From an uncultured Acidimicrobiales bacterium (lineage in GTDB: Bacteria; Actinomycetota; Acidimicrobiia; Acidimicrobiales; Aldehydirespiratoraceae), in NCBI GenBank assembly GCA_958296055.1, contig CATQHS010000001.1, forward strand, positions 2,390,277-2,454,276: DNA of 64,000 nt, read 5' to 3'. The position numbers and the translations under genes are program-made. Shown one piece after another: positions 37,511-45,751 of this stretch. The notes beneath the pieces are model-generated. The model worked only from the letters and a program-made list of their open reading frames with translations. It was not told the DNA's origin and made no database searches. The stretch's first letter is position 1; each line of letters starts with the position of its first letter.

Positions 37511-38020
37511 ATGACTGAGCAAGTGGATATAACTACTGATCAAGATATTGAGCGTTTAGTCCAGTTACCTAAGAAGATTCAATCTAAGACGCCTGTTAAA
37601 GGCTATCGAGAAGTTCATTGGCATAAACGTTGTGATCTGGAGTTACATGCTACGCTAGATAAACGTGTAACTTTTTCGATATTTATTCGTCAGAGCATTA
37701 AGTTTCCTGAAAATTTCTCCATTGGGCTTCGTTATAAAACGGACGATAAAACGCTTGGAACTATTACACTTGTCCGTTACAACGGGCCACATGGGACACC
37801 TAGTCACTGTAATAATCATCACTACAGGTATCATATTCATCGTATAACCGTTGCTGAGATTGAATCCGGCAGTATAGAGCCTCAAGAGAGTTCTAAAGAG
37901 ATCACTACTCGGTACGGAACCTTTGAGGAAGCTATCGCCGTGTTTTTCAATGATGTCAGAGTATCTAACTGGAATCAGTATTTTCCAGATCAAAGGAGCT
38001 TGTTCAATGGATATGAGTAG
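37511..38020 (+). CDS. Unknown protein of the AT-rich cassette (possibly DUF6978-like)
   Basis: I cannot name this 169-residue protein with certainty. It contains a His-rich central part (HCNNHHYRYHIHR near residues 99-111) after RYNGPHGTPS, with basic and beta-like segments before. The pattern resembles DUF6978 proteins, which have a similar NGP-H/HIH region, but this is from memory. Its end overlaps the next gene by 14 bases, so the two are translated together. Low G+C and codon use unlike the host point to recent transfer. Confidence 0.65.
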   Translation: MTEQVDITTDQDIERLVQLPKKIQSKTPVKGYREVHWHKRCDLELHATLDKRVTFSIFIRQSIKFPENFSIGLRYKTDDKTLGTITLVRYNGPHGTPSHCNNHHYRYHIHRITVAEIESGSIEPQESSKEITTRYGTFEEAIAVFFNDVRVSNWNQYFPDQRSLFNGYE

Positions 38021-38771
38021 TCTCAAATCTAAATTGGAGGGTTCGTTAGTACAAGACCTATATGAACGCCGTTCAAATATTTATCAGCTAATCGTCCCTA
38101 TACATCATGAAGATGGGGATATAGTAGACGTTTATTTGGAGGAAAGTCCCCTAGGAAATGGACATATCCGTATCTGTGATTTTGGACTGACCCTAATGCG
38201 CCTTTCCTATACATTCGAAATAGGCACTAGTACGCGCCAACGGATTTTAGATAGTATCCTTATCAATAATGGCGTCAAGAATGATAATGGTAACTTATAT
38301 CTTGACACTCCAATTGACCTCCTCTGTGAAAGGGTTCTTCAGTTCGCCGGGTGTGTACAAAAAATATGTAGTATGCGTTATTGGAATAGGGATATTGTGC
38401 GCAGTACGTTTTACGAGGATTTGAAAATCTATGTTACTACAGAGTTGGAACAGTTCTCCCCTATGCCTGATATATCCCCTCTGGTGGATTATTCTATTAT
38501 CAGCGTAGATTGGACTTTAACTATCAACAATCGGTCTCTGTACATCTATGGGGTTACAGGCAACGACAAGGCTAAAGGAGTAGCCATTTCTTTATTAGAG
38601 TTACATAAACGACGTCTGCAATTTATAAGTATGGTAGTTCATGAAGATTTTGAAAATTTGGGATCAAAAGAAATTACCTATCTCACGAAAAATGCTGACA
38701 CCCAGTATCCTACTTTGGAAGATTTTAAGGAAACGAGTATTCAAGATATTGAACGGTTAGTGCCCGCTTGA
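38007..38771 (+). CDS. DUF1828-domain protein of the AT-rich cassette
   Basis: This 254-residue protein fits DUF1828 in its N-terminal half, with ICDFGLTLMRLSY near residue 53, then a segment on removal of helices (TRQRILDSILINNGV) and LYLDTPIDLLCERVLQFAGCV. The C-terminal half (IISVDWTLTINNRSLYIYGVTG) resembles DUF1829. Such proteins occur on phages and plasmids and their role is not known. AAGGAG lies eight bases before the ATG at 38007, within the end of the preceding gene. A longer frame starting at 37923 lacks such a site. Confidence 0.7.
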   Translation: MDMSSLKSKLEGSLVQDLYERRSNIYQLIVPIHHEDGDIVDVYLEESPLGNGHIRICDFGLTLMRLSYTFEIGTSTRQRILDSILINNGVKNDNGNLYLDTPIDLLCERVLQFAGCVQKICSMRYWNRDIVRSTFYEDLKIYVTTELEQFSPMPDISPLVDYSIISVDWTLTINNRSLYIYGVTGNDKAKGVAISLLELHKRRLQFISMVVHEDFENLGSKEITYLTKNADTQYPTLEDFKETSIQDIERLVPA

Positions 38772-38831
38772 TAATTTAAGTCTTTTTTGCCATTAGTGCA
38801 GGATATTCTGAACAAAAACAGGAAGTGACTA

Positions 38832-38906
38832 GTGGAGCTAAGGGGAATTGAACCCCTGACCTCTTCCATGCCATGGAAGCGCTCTACCAACTGAGCTATA
38901 GCCCCG
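38832..38906. repeat. Copy 2 of the 75-bp identical direct repeat (tRNA-Ala)
   Basis: It is identical to 37184-37258. About 23 bases farther on, GCCCCGCGGCC and AAGTCTA resemble the sequence that directly follows copy 1, so the upstream promoter region of the tRNA was partly duplicated too. Confidence 0.85.
38833..38905 (-). tRNA. tRNA-Ala (GGC), copy 2
   Basis: It is base-for-base the same as the tRNA at 37185-37257, minus strand, anticodon GGC, CCA not encoded. A -10-like TAGACT lies at 38941-38936, farther from the tRNA than in copy 1. Either copy could be the original. Confidence 0.95.
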
Positions 38907-38979
38907 AGCCGCGGCGCTGAGCCCCGCGGCCGGCAAGTCTAATAGACCGGGCCGCCGTTCATCTCACCGTCCACGCCGT

Positions 38980-39858
38980 TCACCCGGCGGCGCCCTGGTC
39001 GCGCAGGAACCGCTCCACCTCGGCGGCCAGGTCCTCGCCCGAGGGCAACTGGTCCACCATGGCGCCGGTCTCGTCCATGCGCCGCTCCAGCTCGGCCACC
39101 ATCTCCTGGTGGGAATCCTCGGCCGCCACCAGCTCGTCGAGGCGGCTCCGGGTGGTGATGGCCCGCTCGGCCAGAGGCCCGGGGTCGAGCTCCAAGCCTG
39201 CCGCGTCGGCCAGCCCCTCGATCAGGGCCACCGAGGCGGCCGGGTAGGGGGCGGTCGACACGTAGTGGGGAACCTGGGCCCACAACCCCAGGGTGGGGAT
39301 GCCGGCCTCGGCCAGGGCTACCTCCAGCACCGACTCCACCCCGGCCGGGACGTCCAAGGTGGCCGGCGGCCCGCCGGGCTTGGCCAGCTCGGCCGACGAG
39401 GCCGTGGTCGACAGCCGGGGCGGCCGGGTGTGGGGCACCGGCGCGGGATAGGCGCCCAGCCCCACCATGATGGATACCTGCCGGCCGGTGGCGTAGTCCA
39501 CGACGGCCTCGGCGAAAGCCCGCCAGTTGTGGTCGGGCTCGGCGCCGTGCAGGAACAAGACGTCGGAGTCCTTGTCGTCCCGGCCGGACGCGAACTCGAT
39601 CGTGGGCCACTCCAAGCCGGTGTTGACCCCCTCGACCAAGTGCATGATCGGCCGCCGGGCCCGGTGGTCGAGCAGCCACTCGGTGTCGAAGCGGGCCACC
39701 GCTGTCGCCTCGGCCGCTTGGACAGCCCGGGCCATGGCCGCCGCGGCCGAGCCCCCGGCGTCGAACCACCCCTCGAAGTGCACGACCATGGCCGGCTGGT
39801 GGAGATCGACCTGCCGCAGCACGGTGAGCAGGTCGGCGGGGTCGGCGCTGCGGGCCAT
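38980..39858 (-). CDS. PAC2-family protein
   Basis: This 292-residue protein matches the actinobacterial PAC2 family, named after a proteasome assembly chaperone. Segments are VVHFEGWFDAGGSAAAAMARAV near residue 25, FLHGAEPDHNWRAFAEAVVDYA near 100 and LGLWAQVPHYVSTAPYPAASVALIEGLA near 195. The C-terminus is a charged helix with many Glu and Asp. The ATG at 39858 is the first start after the divergent intergenic gap with the thioredoxin gene. Function in bacteria is not established. Confidence 0.85.
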   Translation of the reverse strand: MARSADPADLLTVLRQVDLHQPAMVVHFEGWFDAGGSAAAAMARAVQAAEATAVARFDTEWLLDHRARRPIMHLVEGVNTGLEWPTIEFASGRDDKDSDVLFLHGAEPDHNWRAFAEAVVDYATGRQVSIMVGLGAYPAPVPHTRPPRLSTTASSAELAKPGGPPATLDVPAGVESVLEVALAEAGIPTLGLWAQVPHYVSTAPYPAASVALIEGLADAAGLELDPGPLAERAITTRSRLDELVAAEDSHQEMVAELERRMDETGAMVDQLPSGEDLAAEVERFLRDQGAAG

Positions 39859-39993
39859 GCCCCCAGAAGACCACAACCGACCCGGCGCCGTCGAACCCGG
39901 CTCTGGTTTTCCACAGGTGCCGGGCCGAGTGGCCCTCCCTCGGGGCTGGCGGGTGCGCTGGCCGGCCGGCGGTCGGCTACGTTGCAGCCCGGC

Positions 39994-40692
39994 ATGACCG
40001 ACGTGACCGACGCCACGTTCGAGGCCGCGGTGGTGGAGCGGTCCCGCACCGTTCCCGTCGTGGTCGACCTGTGGGCCGAGTGGTGCGGGCCGTGCCGCCA
40101 GCTCGGGCCCATCCTCGAGAAGGTGGTGGCGTCCACCCGGGGCCAAGTCGAGCTGGCCAAGGTGGACATCGACAAGAACCCCGGCGTGGCCCAGGCGTTC
40201 CGGGTCCAGTCGATACCGGCCGTGTACGCCATGAAGGACGGCCAGGTGGTGGACGGGTTCATGGGCGCCCAAGGCGAGGCCGCCGTCCGCGACTTCGTCG
40301 AGAAGCTGGTGGAGGCCCCGCCCCTCACCGAGGTCGAGCGGCTGGTGGCCGCCGGCGACGAGGCGTCGCTGCGGGCCGCCCTGGAGATCGAGCCCGACGA
40401 CGAGGCGGCCAACGCCGCCCTGGCCGGCCTGCTCATCGACCGCGGCCGGTCCGAGGAGGCGATCGAGCTGCTGGAGCGCATCCCCGCCACCCCCGAGATG
40501 CGCAGGCTGCTGGCCCTGGCCCGCACCGGAGCGCCCGGTGACGACGTGGAGGCCGAGCTGGCCGGGCTGCTGGGGTCGGTGAAGCACGACGAGGACACCC
40601 GGCAGCGGTTCGTGGACCTGCTGGAGGTCCTCGGCCCCGAAGACCCCCGCACCGCGGCCTGGCGCAAGCGGCTCTCCGCGGCCCTGTTCTGA
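39994..40692 (+). CDS. Thioredoxin-domain protein with C-terminal TPR-like part (CnoX/YbbN type)
   Basis: This 232-residue protein has a thioredoxin fold with the WCGPC active site (Cys31 and Cys34) and SIPAVYAMKDGQVV near residue 70. Residues about 120-230 are helical and TPR-like (EPDDEAANAALAGLLIDRGRSEEAIELLERIP). This is the layout of YbbN/CnoX, a chaperone-like thioredoxin that protects proteins from oxidative damage. The ATG at 39994 has no strong ribosome-binding site. It is followed by about 200 bases without a gene. Confidence 0.9.
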   Translation: MTDVTDATFEAAVVERSRTVPVVVDLWAEWCGPCRQLGPILEKVVASTRGQVELAKVDIDKNPGVAQAFRVQSIPAVYAMKDGQVVDGFMGAQGEAAVRDFVEKLVEAPPLTEVERLVAAGDEASLRAALEIEPDDEAANAALAGLLIDRGRSEEAIELLERIPATPEMRRLLALARTGAPGDDVEAELAGLLGSVKHDEDTRQRFVDLLEVLGPEDPRTAAWRKRLSAALF

Positions 40693-40895
40693 TCGCCCCG
40701 GCCCCCGAAGCCTGACGGACTCCCGATCCGGGCCGGTCCGCCGCGGCGGGTCTGGCCTCCTGGGCTCTGATCGGGCGGGCCGCCGACGGCGGGTCCGAGC
40801 CCGGTAGGCTCCGGGCCCGGCCGGTGGCGGCCTGATCGCTGCCAGCCGTTGCTTCCCCCCTGTGATCTCGTCGGCTGAGACGAAGGGGGGCGGGG
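40693..40895. other. Intergenic stretch before comEA
   Basis: About 200 bases of G+C-rich sequence with several small inverted GGGCCCGG-type repeats. No gene or clear promoter is seen. An AAGGGGGG stretch at its end probably serves as the comEA ribosome-binding site. Confidence 0.4.
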
Positions 40896-41618
40896 TTGGC
40901 CCCGGAGCCCGAACAGCTCGAACAGCACCCGACCCGGCTCACTCTCGACGGGCTGGCCGACCGGCTCGGCGTCTCGGTGAGGGCGGTGGTGATCGGCGCC
41001 GTGGCCGTGGCCGCGGCCGGCGCGGGCGGATGGTGGGCTCTGCGGCCGCCGCCCGCCCCCGACATCGAGGCCGTCCTGCCCAGGGTCGGGGAGGTCCACA
41101 TCCCCTCCATCCCGCCGCCGGCCGCTCCGGCCCCCTCCGTCATCCGCGTCCACGTGACCGGCGCCGTGGCCAAGCCCGACGTCGTGTACGAGTTCGACGA
41201 CGGCGCCCTGGTGATCGACGCGGTGGCCGCGGCCGGTGGGTTCACCGCCGCCGCCGACCGGTCCCGGCTCAACCTGGCCCAGACCCTTGACGACGGTGCC
41301 CGCCTGTGGGTCCCGGCCCAGGGCGAGGTCGACGAGCCCGCCGTGGTGAACCCCGAGCCCCCGGAGCCGACCGGCTCGGGAGACTCGGCGGCCGGCGGCC
41401 GAGCCTGCGTCGACGTCAACGAGGCCGGCGCCGCCGCCCTGGAGGCGCTGCCCGGCATCGGCCCGGTGAAGGCCGCCGACATCGTCGCCCACCGGGATCG
41501 GCTGGGCCCTTTCGCCGCCCTCGACGGCCTGGCGGCCGTGACCGGCATCGGCCCGGTGACTGTCGAGCGCCTCCGGTCTTCCGCCCACGCGGGGGCCGGT
41601 TGCCAGCCCGACTCCTGA
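40896..41618 (+). CDS. comEA: ComEA-family DNA-uptake protein
   Basis: This 240-residue protein has one membrane segment (about 28-48), a Pro-rich tether, a SLBB-like domain (about 84-140, IRVHVTGAVAKPDVVYEFDDGALVIDAV) and a C-terminal helix-hairpin-helix pair (NEAGAAALEALPGIGPVKAADIV, then AVTGIGPVTVERL). ComEA binds incoming DNA outside the membrane. The start is a TTG at 40896 behind AAGGGGGG. comEC follows after 13 bases. Confidence 0.9.
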   Translation: MAPEPEQLEQHPTRLTLDGLADRLGVSVRAVVIGAVAVAAAGAGGWWALRPPPAPDIEAVLPRVGEVHIPSIPPPAAPAPSVIRVHVTGAVAKPDVVYEFDDGALVIDAVAAAGGFTAAADRSRLNLAQTLDDGARLWVPAQGEVDEPAVVNPEPPEPTGSGDSAAGGRACVDVNEAGAAALEALPGIGPVKAADIVAHRDRLGPFAALDGLAAVTGIGPVTVERLRSSAHAGAGCQPDS

Positions 41619-41631
41619 GGGGTGCGGCCGG

Positions 41632-43524
41632 GTGCGGTTCTCTCCGACCGGCCCGCTCGGCCGTCTCTTCGAGAGCGAAGCGCAGCCGTACGGGGCCGCG
41701 GTCGGGGCGGCGCTGGGGGCGTGGCTGCTGGCCCCGGTTCCCTGGCCGGTGGCGCTGGCCGCGGCGGCGGTGTGGATGTGGCGGCCCGGGCCGGTCACCG
41801 TCGGCGCCGCCTTCCTGGCCGCGGCCAGCCTGCTCGGAGTCCGAGCCGAGGCCGGGCTGGTCGCGCCCGGTGCCGGTCCGGTCCAGGGTTGGGTGACCCT
41901 GCTCGACGATCCCCGGCCCCTGGGGCCGAGGGGGGTGCGGGCCACCGTCGGGCATCAGGGCAAGCGGGTGGAGGCCACTGCCCACGGGCGGGCGGCCCGC
42001 CGCTTCGACGACGCCCTCGCCGGCGAGCGGGTCGAGATCACCGGCACCCTGCGGGCCACGGACGAGGCCGACCACTGGCGGCGCTACCGCCATGTCGTCG
42101 CCGAGATGACGGTCACTGCCGTGGGTGACCGGGCTCCGGCCGCGCCCCTGCCCGGGCTGGCCAACCGGATCCGCCGCCTGCTCGCTTCTGGCGCGTCCGG
42201 GTTGGGCGACGACGACCGGTCGCTGTTCACCGGGATGGTGTTCGGGGACGACCGCGACCAGTCCCCCCGGCTGGCCGACGACTTCCGGGCCGCCGGGTTG
42301 GGCCATGTGCTGGTGGTGTCGGGCCAGAACGTTGCCTTCGTGCTGGCCCTGGCCGCCCCGCTGGCCGCCCGGCTCCGCCCCGGGACCAGGCTGGTGGCCC
42401 TGGGGGCCGTGCTCGGCGTGTTCGCCATGATCACCCGCTTCGAGCCCTCGGTGCTGCGGGCCGTGGCCATGGCCGCCGCCGCCGTCTTCAGCGCGGCGCT
42501 GGGCCGGCCCCTGCAGGGTCTGCGCACCCTGGCCTGGGCAGTGGCCGTCGTGCTGGTGATCGACCCGTTCGTGCTGAAGGTTTTGGCCTTTCAGCTCTCG
42601 GTGTGCGCCACCGCGGGCATCCTGGTGCTGGCGCCCCCCATCGCCGCCTCGCTGCCCGGCCCCCACCCGCTGCGGCTAGCGGTGGCCACCACGGCCGGGG
42701 CCCAGGTGGCGGTGATGCCGCTGCTGGTGGCCACCTTCGGGTCGGTGCCGGTGGCTTCGCTGCCGGCCAACGTGGTGGCCGCCCCGGCCGCGGGCCCGGT
42801 GATGATGTGGGGCCTGACCGGCGGGGCGGCGGCCGGGATGCTGGGCGGCTGGGCGGCCTGGCTGATACATCGGCCCACCGCGGCCGCCCTGTGGTGGGTG
42901 CGCACGATGGCGTCGGCCGCGGCCCTGGCCCCGCCCGCGGCAATAGGAGCGGCGGGCGGACTGGCGGTCGGGGCTGGCGTCTTGTTGGCCTTGAGATCCC
43001 AGCGCCCGGTCCGGCTGGCCGGGGTCATCGTGGTGGTGGGCACGCTGGGGTGGAGCGTGGTCGCGGCCCCGGTCCCGCCCGAGGGGTGGTCGGAGGCGCA
43101 GGGCGCGTCGGTGTTCGGCCACGACGGCGCCGTGGTGGTGGTGCTGGACGACCCCTGGTCGCCCCGGCGGCTGCTGGAGTCGCTGCGGACGGCCGGGGTC
43201 CGCCGAATCGCCTTGGCCGTGGCCGCCCGGGGCGGGTCCCGCGACGCCCACGCCGTGATGGCTCTGGTCGACCGCTACGGCCCGATGCCGGTGATGGCCC
43301 CGCCCGGCCACCGGGTCCCTCACGCCCGCACCACCGAGGCCGGGTCGGTCATCGCCGCCGACGGGCTGCTGGTGGAGGTGACCGGCCACCACCCCGAGCT
43401 GACGGTCCAGATCCGCCCAAGCGGTCACGCCCGCCGAAGCCGGTCGAGAAAAGATTTAACCCCGGCCGTTTGCCGAAGCAGGGACGGTTCCGGGGCTTTG
43501 ACAATGACTATAAGGCCTTGGTGA
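41632..43524 (+). CDS. comEC: ComEC/Rec2-family DNA-uptake channel protein
   Basis: This 630-residue membrane protein has the ComEC core with DDRSLFTGMVFGDDRDQSPRL and GLGHVLVVSGQNVAFVLALAAP near residues 195-245, followed by many hydrophobic segments. After about residue 500 the soluble part lacks a HxHxDH metallo-beta-lactamase motif, as in many short actinobacterial forms. The last 35 residues (ARRSRSRKDLTPAVCRSRDGS) look unlike the family. They fall where the base composition changes just before the Abi gene, so the original C-terminus may have been replaced. GTG start. Confidence 0.88.
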   Translation: MRFSPTGPLGRLFESEAQPYGAAVGAALGAWLLAPVPWPVALAAAAVWMWRPGPVTVGAAFLAAASLLGVRAEAGLVAPGAGPVQGWVTLLDDPRPLGPRGVRATVGHQGKRVEATAHGRAARRFDDALAGERVEITGTLRATDEADHWRRYRHVVAEMTVTAVGDRAPAAPLPGLANRIRRLLASGASGLGDDDRSLFTGMVFGDDRDQSPRLADDFRAAGLGHVLVVSGQNVAFVLALAAPLAARLRPGTRLVALGAVLGVFAMITRFEPSVLRAVAMAAAAVFSAALGRPLQGLRTLAWAVAVVLVIDPFVLKVLAFQLSVCATAGILVLAPPIAASLPGPHPLRLAVATTAGAQVAVMPLLVATFGSVPVASLPANVVAAPAAGPVMMWGLTGGAAAGMLGGWAAWLIHRPTAAALWWVRTMASAAALAPPAAIGAAGGLAVGAGVLLALRSQRPVRLAGVIVVVGTLGWSVVAAPVPPEGWSEAQGASVFGHDGAVVVVLDDPWSPRRLLESLRTAGVRRIALAVAARGGSRDAHAVMALVDRYGPMPVMAPPGHRVPHARTTEAGSVIAADGLLVEVTGHHPELTVQIRPSGHARRSRSRKDLTPAVCRSRDGSGALTMTIRPW

Positions 43525-43529
43525 GAGTG

Positions 43530-44216
43530 ATGTCAACATTCGATCACCGGGTCATCGCCGATCGGCTCACGAGAGGCAGGCTCGCCTCTTATTTGGGTGC
43601 CGCCGGTGGCGACATCCGAGCGGCGATCGAACTCTATGACTGGAACGCGATGGTCGGGGCTTCGTTCCTTGAGGACCTCGGCCGCCTCGAAGTCGTCTTC
43701 CGCAATGCGGTTGACGATGCTCTCATCGCCTACGGCACCGCTCAGGGTTGGCCAGAGGTGTGGCATCGCCGCCGCCAGCTCTTTCGGGGCGAGCACGGAC
43801 CCCAAGCCCGAACTTGGGCCAACATCGAGATCGCCCGGCAACGAGCCACTGGTCAGCGTGGTCATCAGGAGGTCCACGGCAAAGTGATTGCTGAACTGAA
43901 TTTCGGATTCTGGAGATTCCTTTGCACCAAGTCGTACCTGACCTCGCTGTGGGTGCCAGCCATAGCCGCGGCCTTTCCGCAACACCCCAGAACAGGCTGC
44001 CCTCGCCAAGTTCGAGCGGATATTGAGGGCCGGATGCGTCGCCTGTACTTCCTGCGCAACCGCATCGCCCATCACGAGCCGATCCACCAGAGAAACTTGG
44101 CACGCGATCACGCCGAGATGCTTGAACTCATCGGGTGGATTTGCCCGGATTGCTGCGCCTGGGCTGGGGCGGTCAGCCGCACGCCGGGCGTCATCGGGGC
44201 GCGGCCGGTGAGCTGA
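43530..44216 (+). CDS. Abi-family HEPN protein, putative abortive-infection RNase
   Basis: This 228-residue protein matches the Abi_2/Abi-like family. The start has ADRLTRGRLASYLGAAG, then ALELYDWN-like ELYDWNAMVGASFLEDLGRLEV. The C-terminal part carries a HEPN RNase motif, LRNRIAHHEP, with Arg176 and His181. Members stop growth on phage infection by cleaving RNA. It sits between comEC and holA, which are usually neighbours, and its codon use is milder in G+C. The ATG at 43530 was chosen; GTG codons at 43521 and 43527 are possible, the first overlapping the comEC stop. Confidence 0.82.
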   Translation: MSTFDHRVIADRLTRGRLASYLGAAGGDIRAAIELYDWNAMVGASFLEDLGRLEVVFRNAVDDALIAYGTAQGWPEVWHRRRQLFRGEHGPQARTWANIEIARQRATGQRGHQEVHGKVIAELNFGFWRFLCTKSYLTSLWVPAIAAAFPQHPRTGCPRQVRADIEGRMRRLYFLRNRIAHHEPIHQRNLARDHAEMLELIGWICPDCCAWAGAVSRTPGVIGARPVS

Positions 44217-44265
44217 CCGGGGGCCGCTCCGGGCCGGCTGGTGAGGGGCCGGTAGATTCGCCGCG

Positions 44266-45297
44266 GTGCTGATGGGGGCTGCGAAACTTCAGATCGTCGT
44301 AGGGGACGCCCCGGTCCTGGTGTCTGAGGCTGTCACCGCCTTGGTGAGCGAGCTGGTGGGGACGGGCGACCGGGGCCTGATGGTGGAGCAGCTCACCGAG
44401 GCCGACCTGCGGGACCCCGACGGGGACTGGACGCTGGCCCCGCTGGTGACCGCGGCCCGAACCCCTCCGTTCCTCACCGACCGGCGGGTGGTGGTTGGCC
44501 GCCACCTGGCCCGGTTCAGCCGCAAGCTCCACTACGCCGCCCTGGTGGAACTGCTGGCCGAGGACCTGCCCACCACCGACTTGGTGCTGGCCTGGGAACG
44601 GGGGATCGACCCCAAGATGGAGGGCCGCTTCCCCGCCCTGCCCAAGGCGCTGAGGGAGGCGGTAGAGGCGGCCGGGGGCCGGGTGGTGGATGTGATGCCG
44701 CCTGCCAGGGCCCGAGAGGCGGGGGAGTGGCTCCGGGACCACCTGGCCCTGTCGAGCCTGGACTTCGACCGGGGCGCCACCGCCGCCGTCGCCGACTTGC
44801 TCGGCGAGGACCGCAGCCGGGTGGTGGGGCTGGTCCGCACCCTGGAGGGCGTGCTCGGTGCCGGGGCGACCGTCACCGCCGCCGACGTGGCCGCCCTGGG
44901 GGAGCGGGCCGGGGCGGTGGTGCCCTGGGAGCTCGACGACGCCATCGACCGGGGCGACATCGCTGGCGCGCTGGAGACGCTGGGGCGCTTGCTGCCGTCG
45001 CGGCACCCGTTCCAGCTCGTGTCCTCGCTGCACAACCGCTACCAGCGGATGCTGCGCCTCGACGGGGCCGGCCCCCTCGACGAGAAGGCCGCTGCCGGCC
45101 TGTTGGGCATGAGGGGCTCCACGTTCCCGGCCCGCAAGCTGCTGAACCAGACCCGCCGGCTGGGCTCGGAGAGGGTGGCCCGGGCCATACGCCTGCTGGC
45201 CGAAGCCGACCTGGCCCTCCGGGGGACCCTGGACTGGCCCGACGAGCTGGTGCTGGAGGTGCTGGTGGCCCGCCTGGCCGCCCTCTCGAATCGCTGA
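44266..45297 (+). CDS. holA: DNA polymerase III delta subunit (HolA)
   Basis: This 343-residue protein fits HolA, which opens the sliding clamp in the clamp-loader complex. It has the N-terminal nucleotide-binding-like fold without a Walker A, and FLTDRRVVVGRHLARF near residue 72. The C-terminal part includes LVRTLEGVLGAGATVTAADVAAL near 190 and ALETLGRLLPSRHPFQLVSSLHNRYQRML near 230. The GTG start gives a normal length. holA - rpsT is a common neighbour pair. Confidence 0.9.
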   Translation: MLMGAAKLQIVVGDAPVLVSEAVTALVSELVGTGDRGLMVEQLTEADLRDPDGDWTLAPLVTAARTPPFLTDRRVVVGRHLARFSRKLHYAALVELLAEDLPTTDLVLAWERGIDPKMEGRFPALPKALREAVEAAGGRVVDVMPPARAREAGEWLRDHLALSSLDFDRGATAAVADLLGEDRSRVVGLVRTLEGVLGAGATVTAADVAALGERAGAVVPWELDDAIDRGDIAGALETLGRLLPSRHPFQLVSSLHNRYQRMLRLDGAGPLDEKAAAGLLGMRGSTFPARKLLNQTRRLGSERVARAIRLLAEADLALRGTLDWPDELVLEVLVARLAALSNR

Positions 45298-45388
45298 GAA
45301 CCGGCCCCCGCGGCCTCCGAGGGACCCGCGTGGAGTTGCTCGCCCAAGCCGACCGGCCGCGCCCCGCCCCTGAGAACTACTGGGGGAA

Positions 45389-45637
45389 CTACTGGGCGGC
45401 GATCCGCCTCATCAGGCGGCTCTTGCGGCGGGCGGCGGTGTTCTTGTGGAGCACGCCCTTCTGGGCCGCCTTGTCGATGGAGGCGACGGCCACCCGGAGC
45501 TTCTCATCGGCCTCGTCGGGCCCGGCGGCCAGGGCCGACTTGGTGCGGGTGTTGATCTCCGAGCGGACCATCTTGTTGCGCAGGCGGCGTTTCTCGTTCT
45601 GCCGGTTGCGCTTCATCTGGGACTTGATGTTGGCCAC
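45389..45637 (-). CDS. rpsT: Ribosomal protein S20
   Basis: This 82-residue protein matches S20 of the small subunit: ANIKSQMKRNRQNEKRRLRNKMVRSE and the C-terminal KNTAARRKSRLMRRIAAQ. I place the start at GTG 45637, since the family begins (M)ANIKS; a GTG at 45646 would add three residues. The gene is on the strand opposite to its neighbours holA and lepA. Confidence 0.95.
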   Translation of the reverse strand: MANIKSQMKRNRQNEKRRLRNKMVRSEINTRTKSALAAGPDEADEKLRVAVASIDKAAQKGVLHKNTAARRKSRLMRRIAAQ

Positions 45638-45751
45638 GGGCTCCACCTGCGATGACTACCGGCGACGGGATGCGAGCCCGAGGGTACCGGGAGTCTCGGG
45701 GGTTCCGGCGCCGGTCGGTACCCTGAGGCGTCCCCCGACCGCTGTGAGCCC

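Larger units (their letters stand above)
37259..38831. mobile_element. AT-rich two-gene cassette bracketed by identical tRNA-Ala genes
   Basis: The DNA between the two tRNA-Ala copies drops sharply in G+C and changes codon use (many AAA, TTT, ATA). It holds a consensus-like promoter, a 5' leader of about 175 bases and two overlapping genes of unknown function, with no integrase or transposase. This is consistent with a tRNA-targeted insertion mobilised in trans, or with the remnant of one. Confidence 0.7.

Noticed and set aside
37655..38026. 123-residue minus-strand frame in the AT-rich cassette
   Set aside because: It is antisense to the first cassette gene, which has better context and overlap with its partner.
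39318..41945. 875-residue open frame on the minus strand
   Set aside because: It covers the PAC2, thioredoxin and comEA genes in wrong frames and shows only low-complexity sequence.
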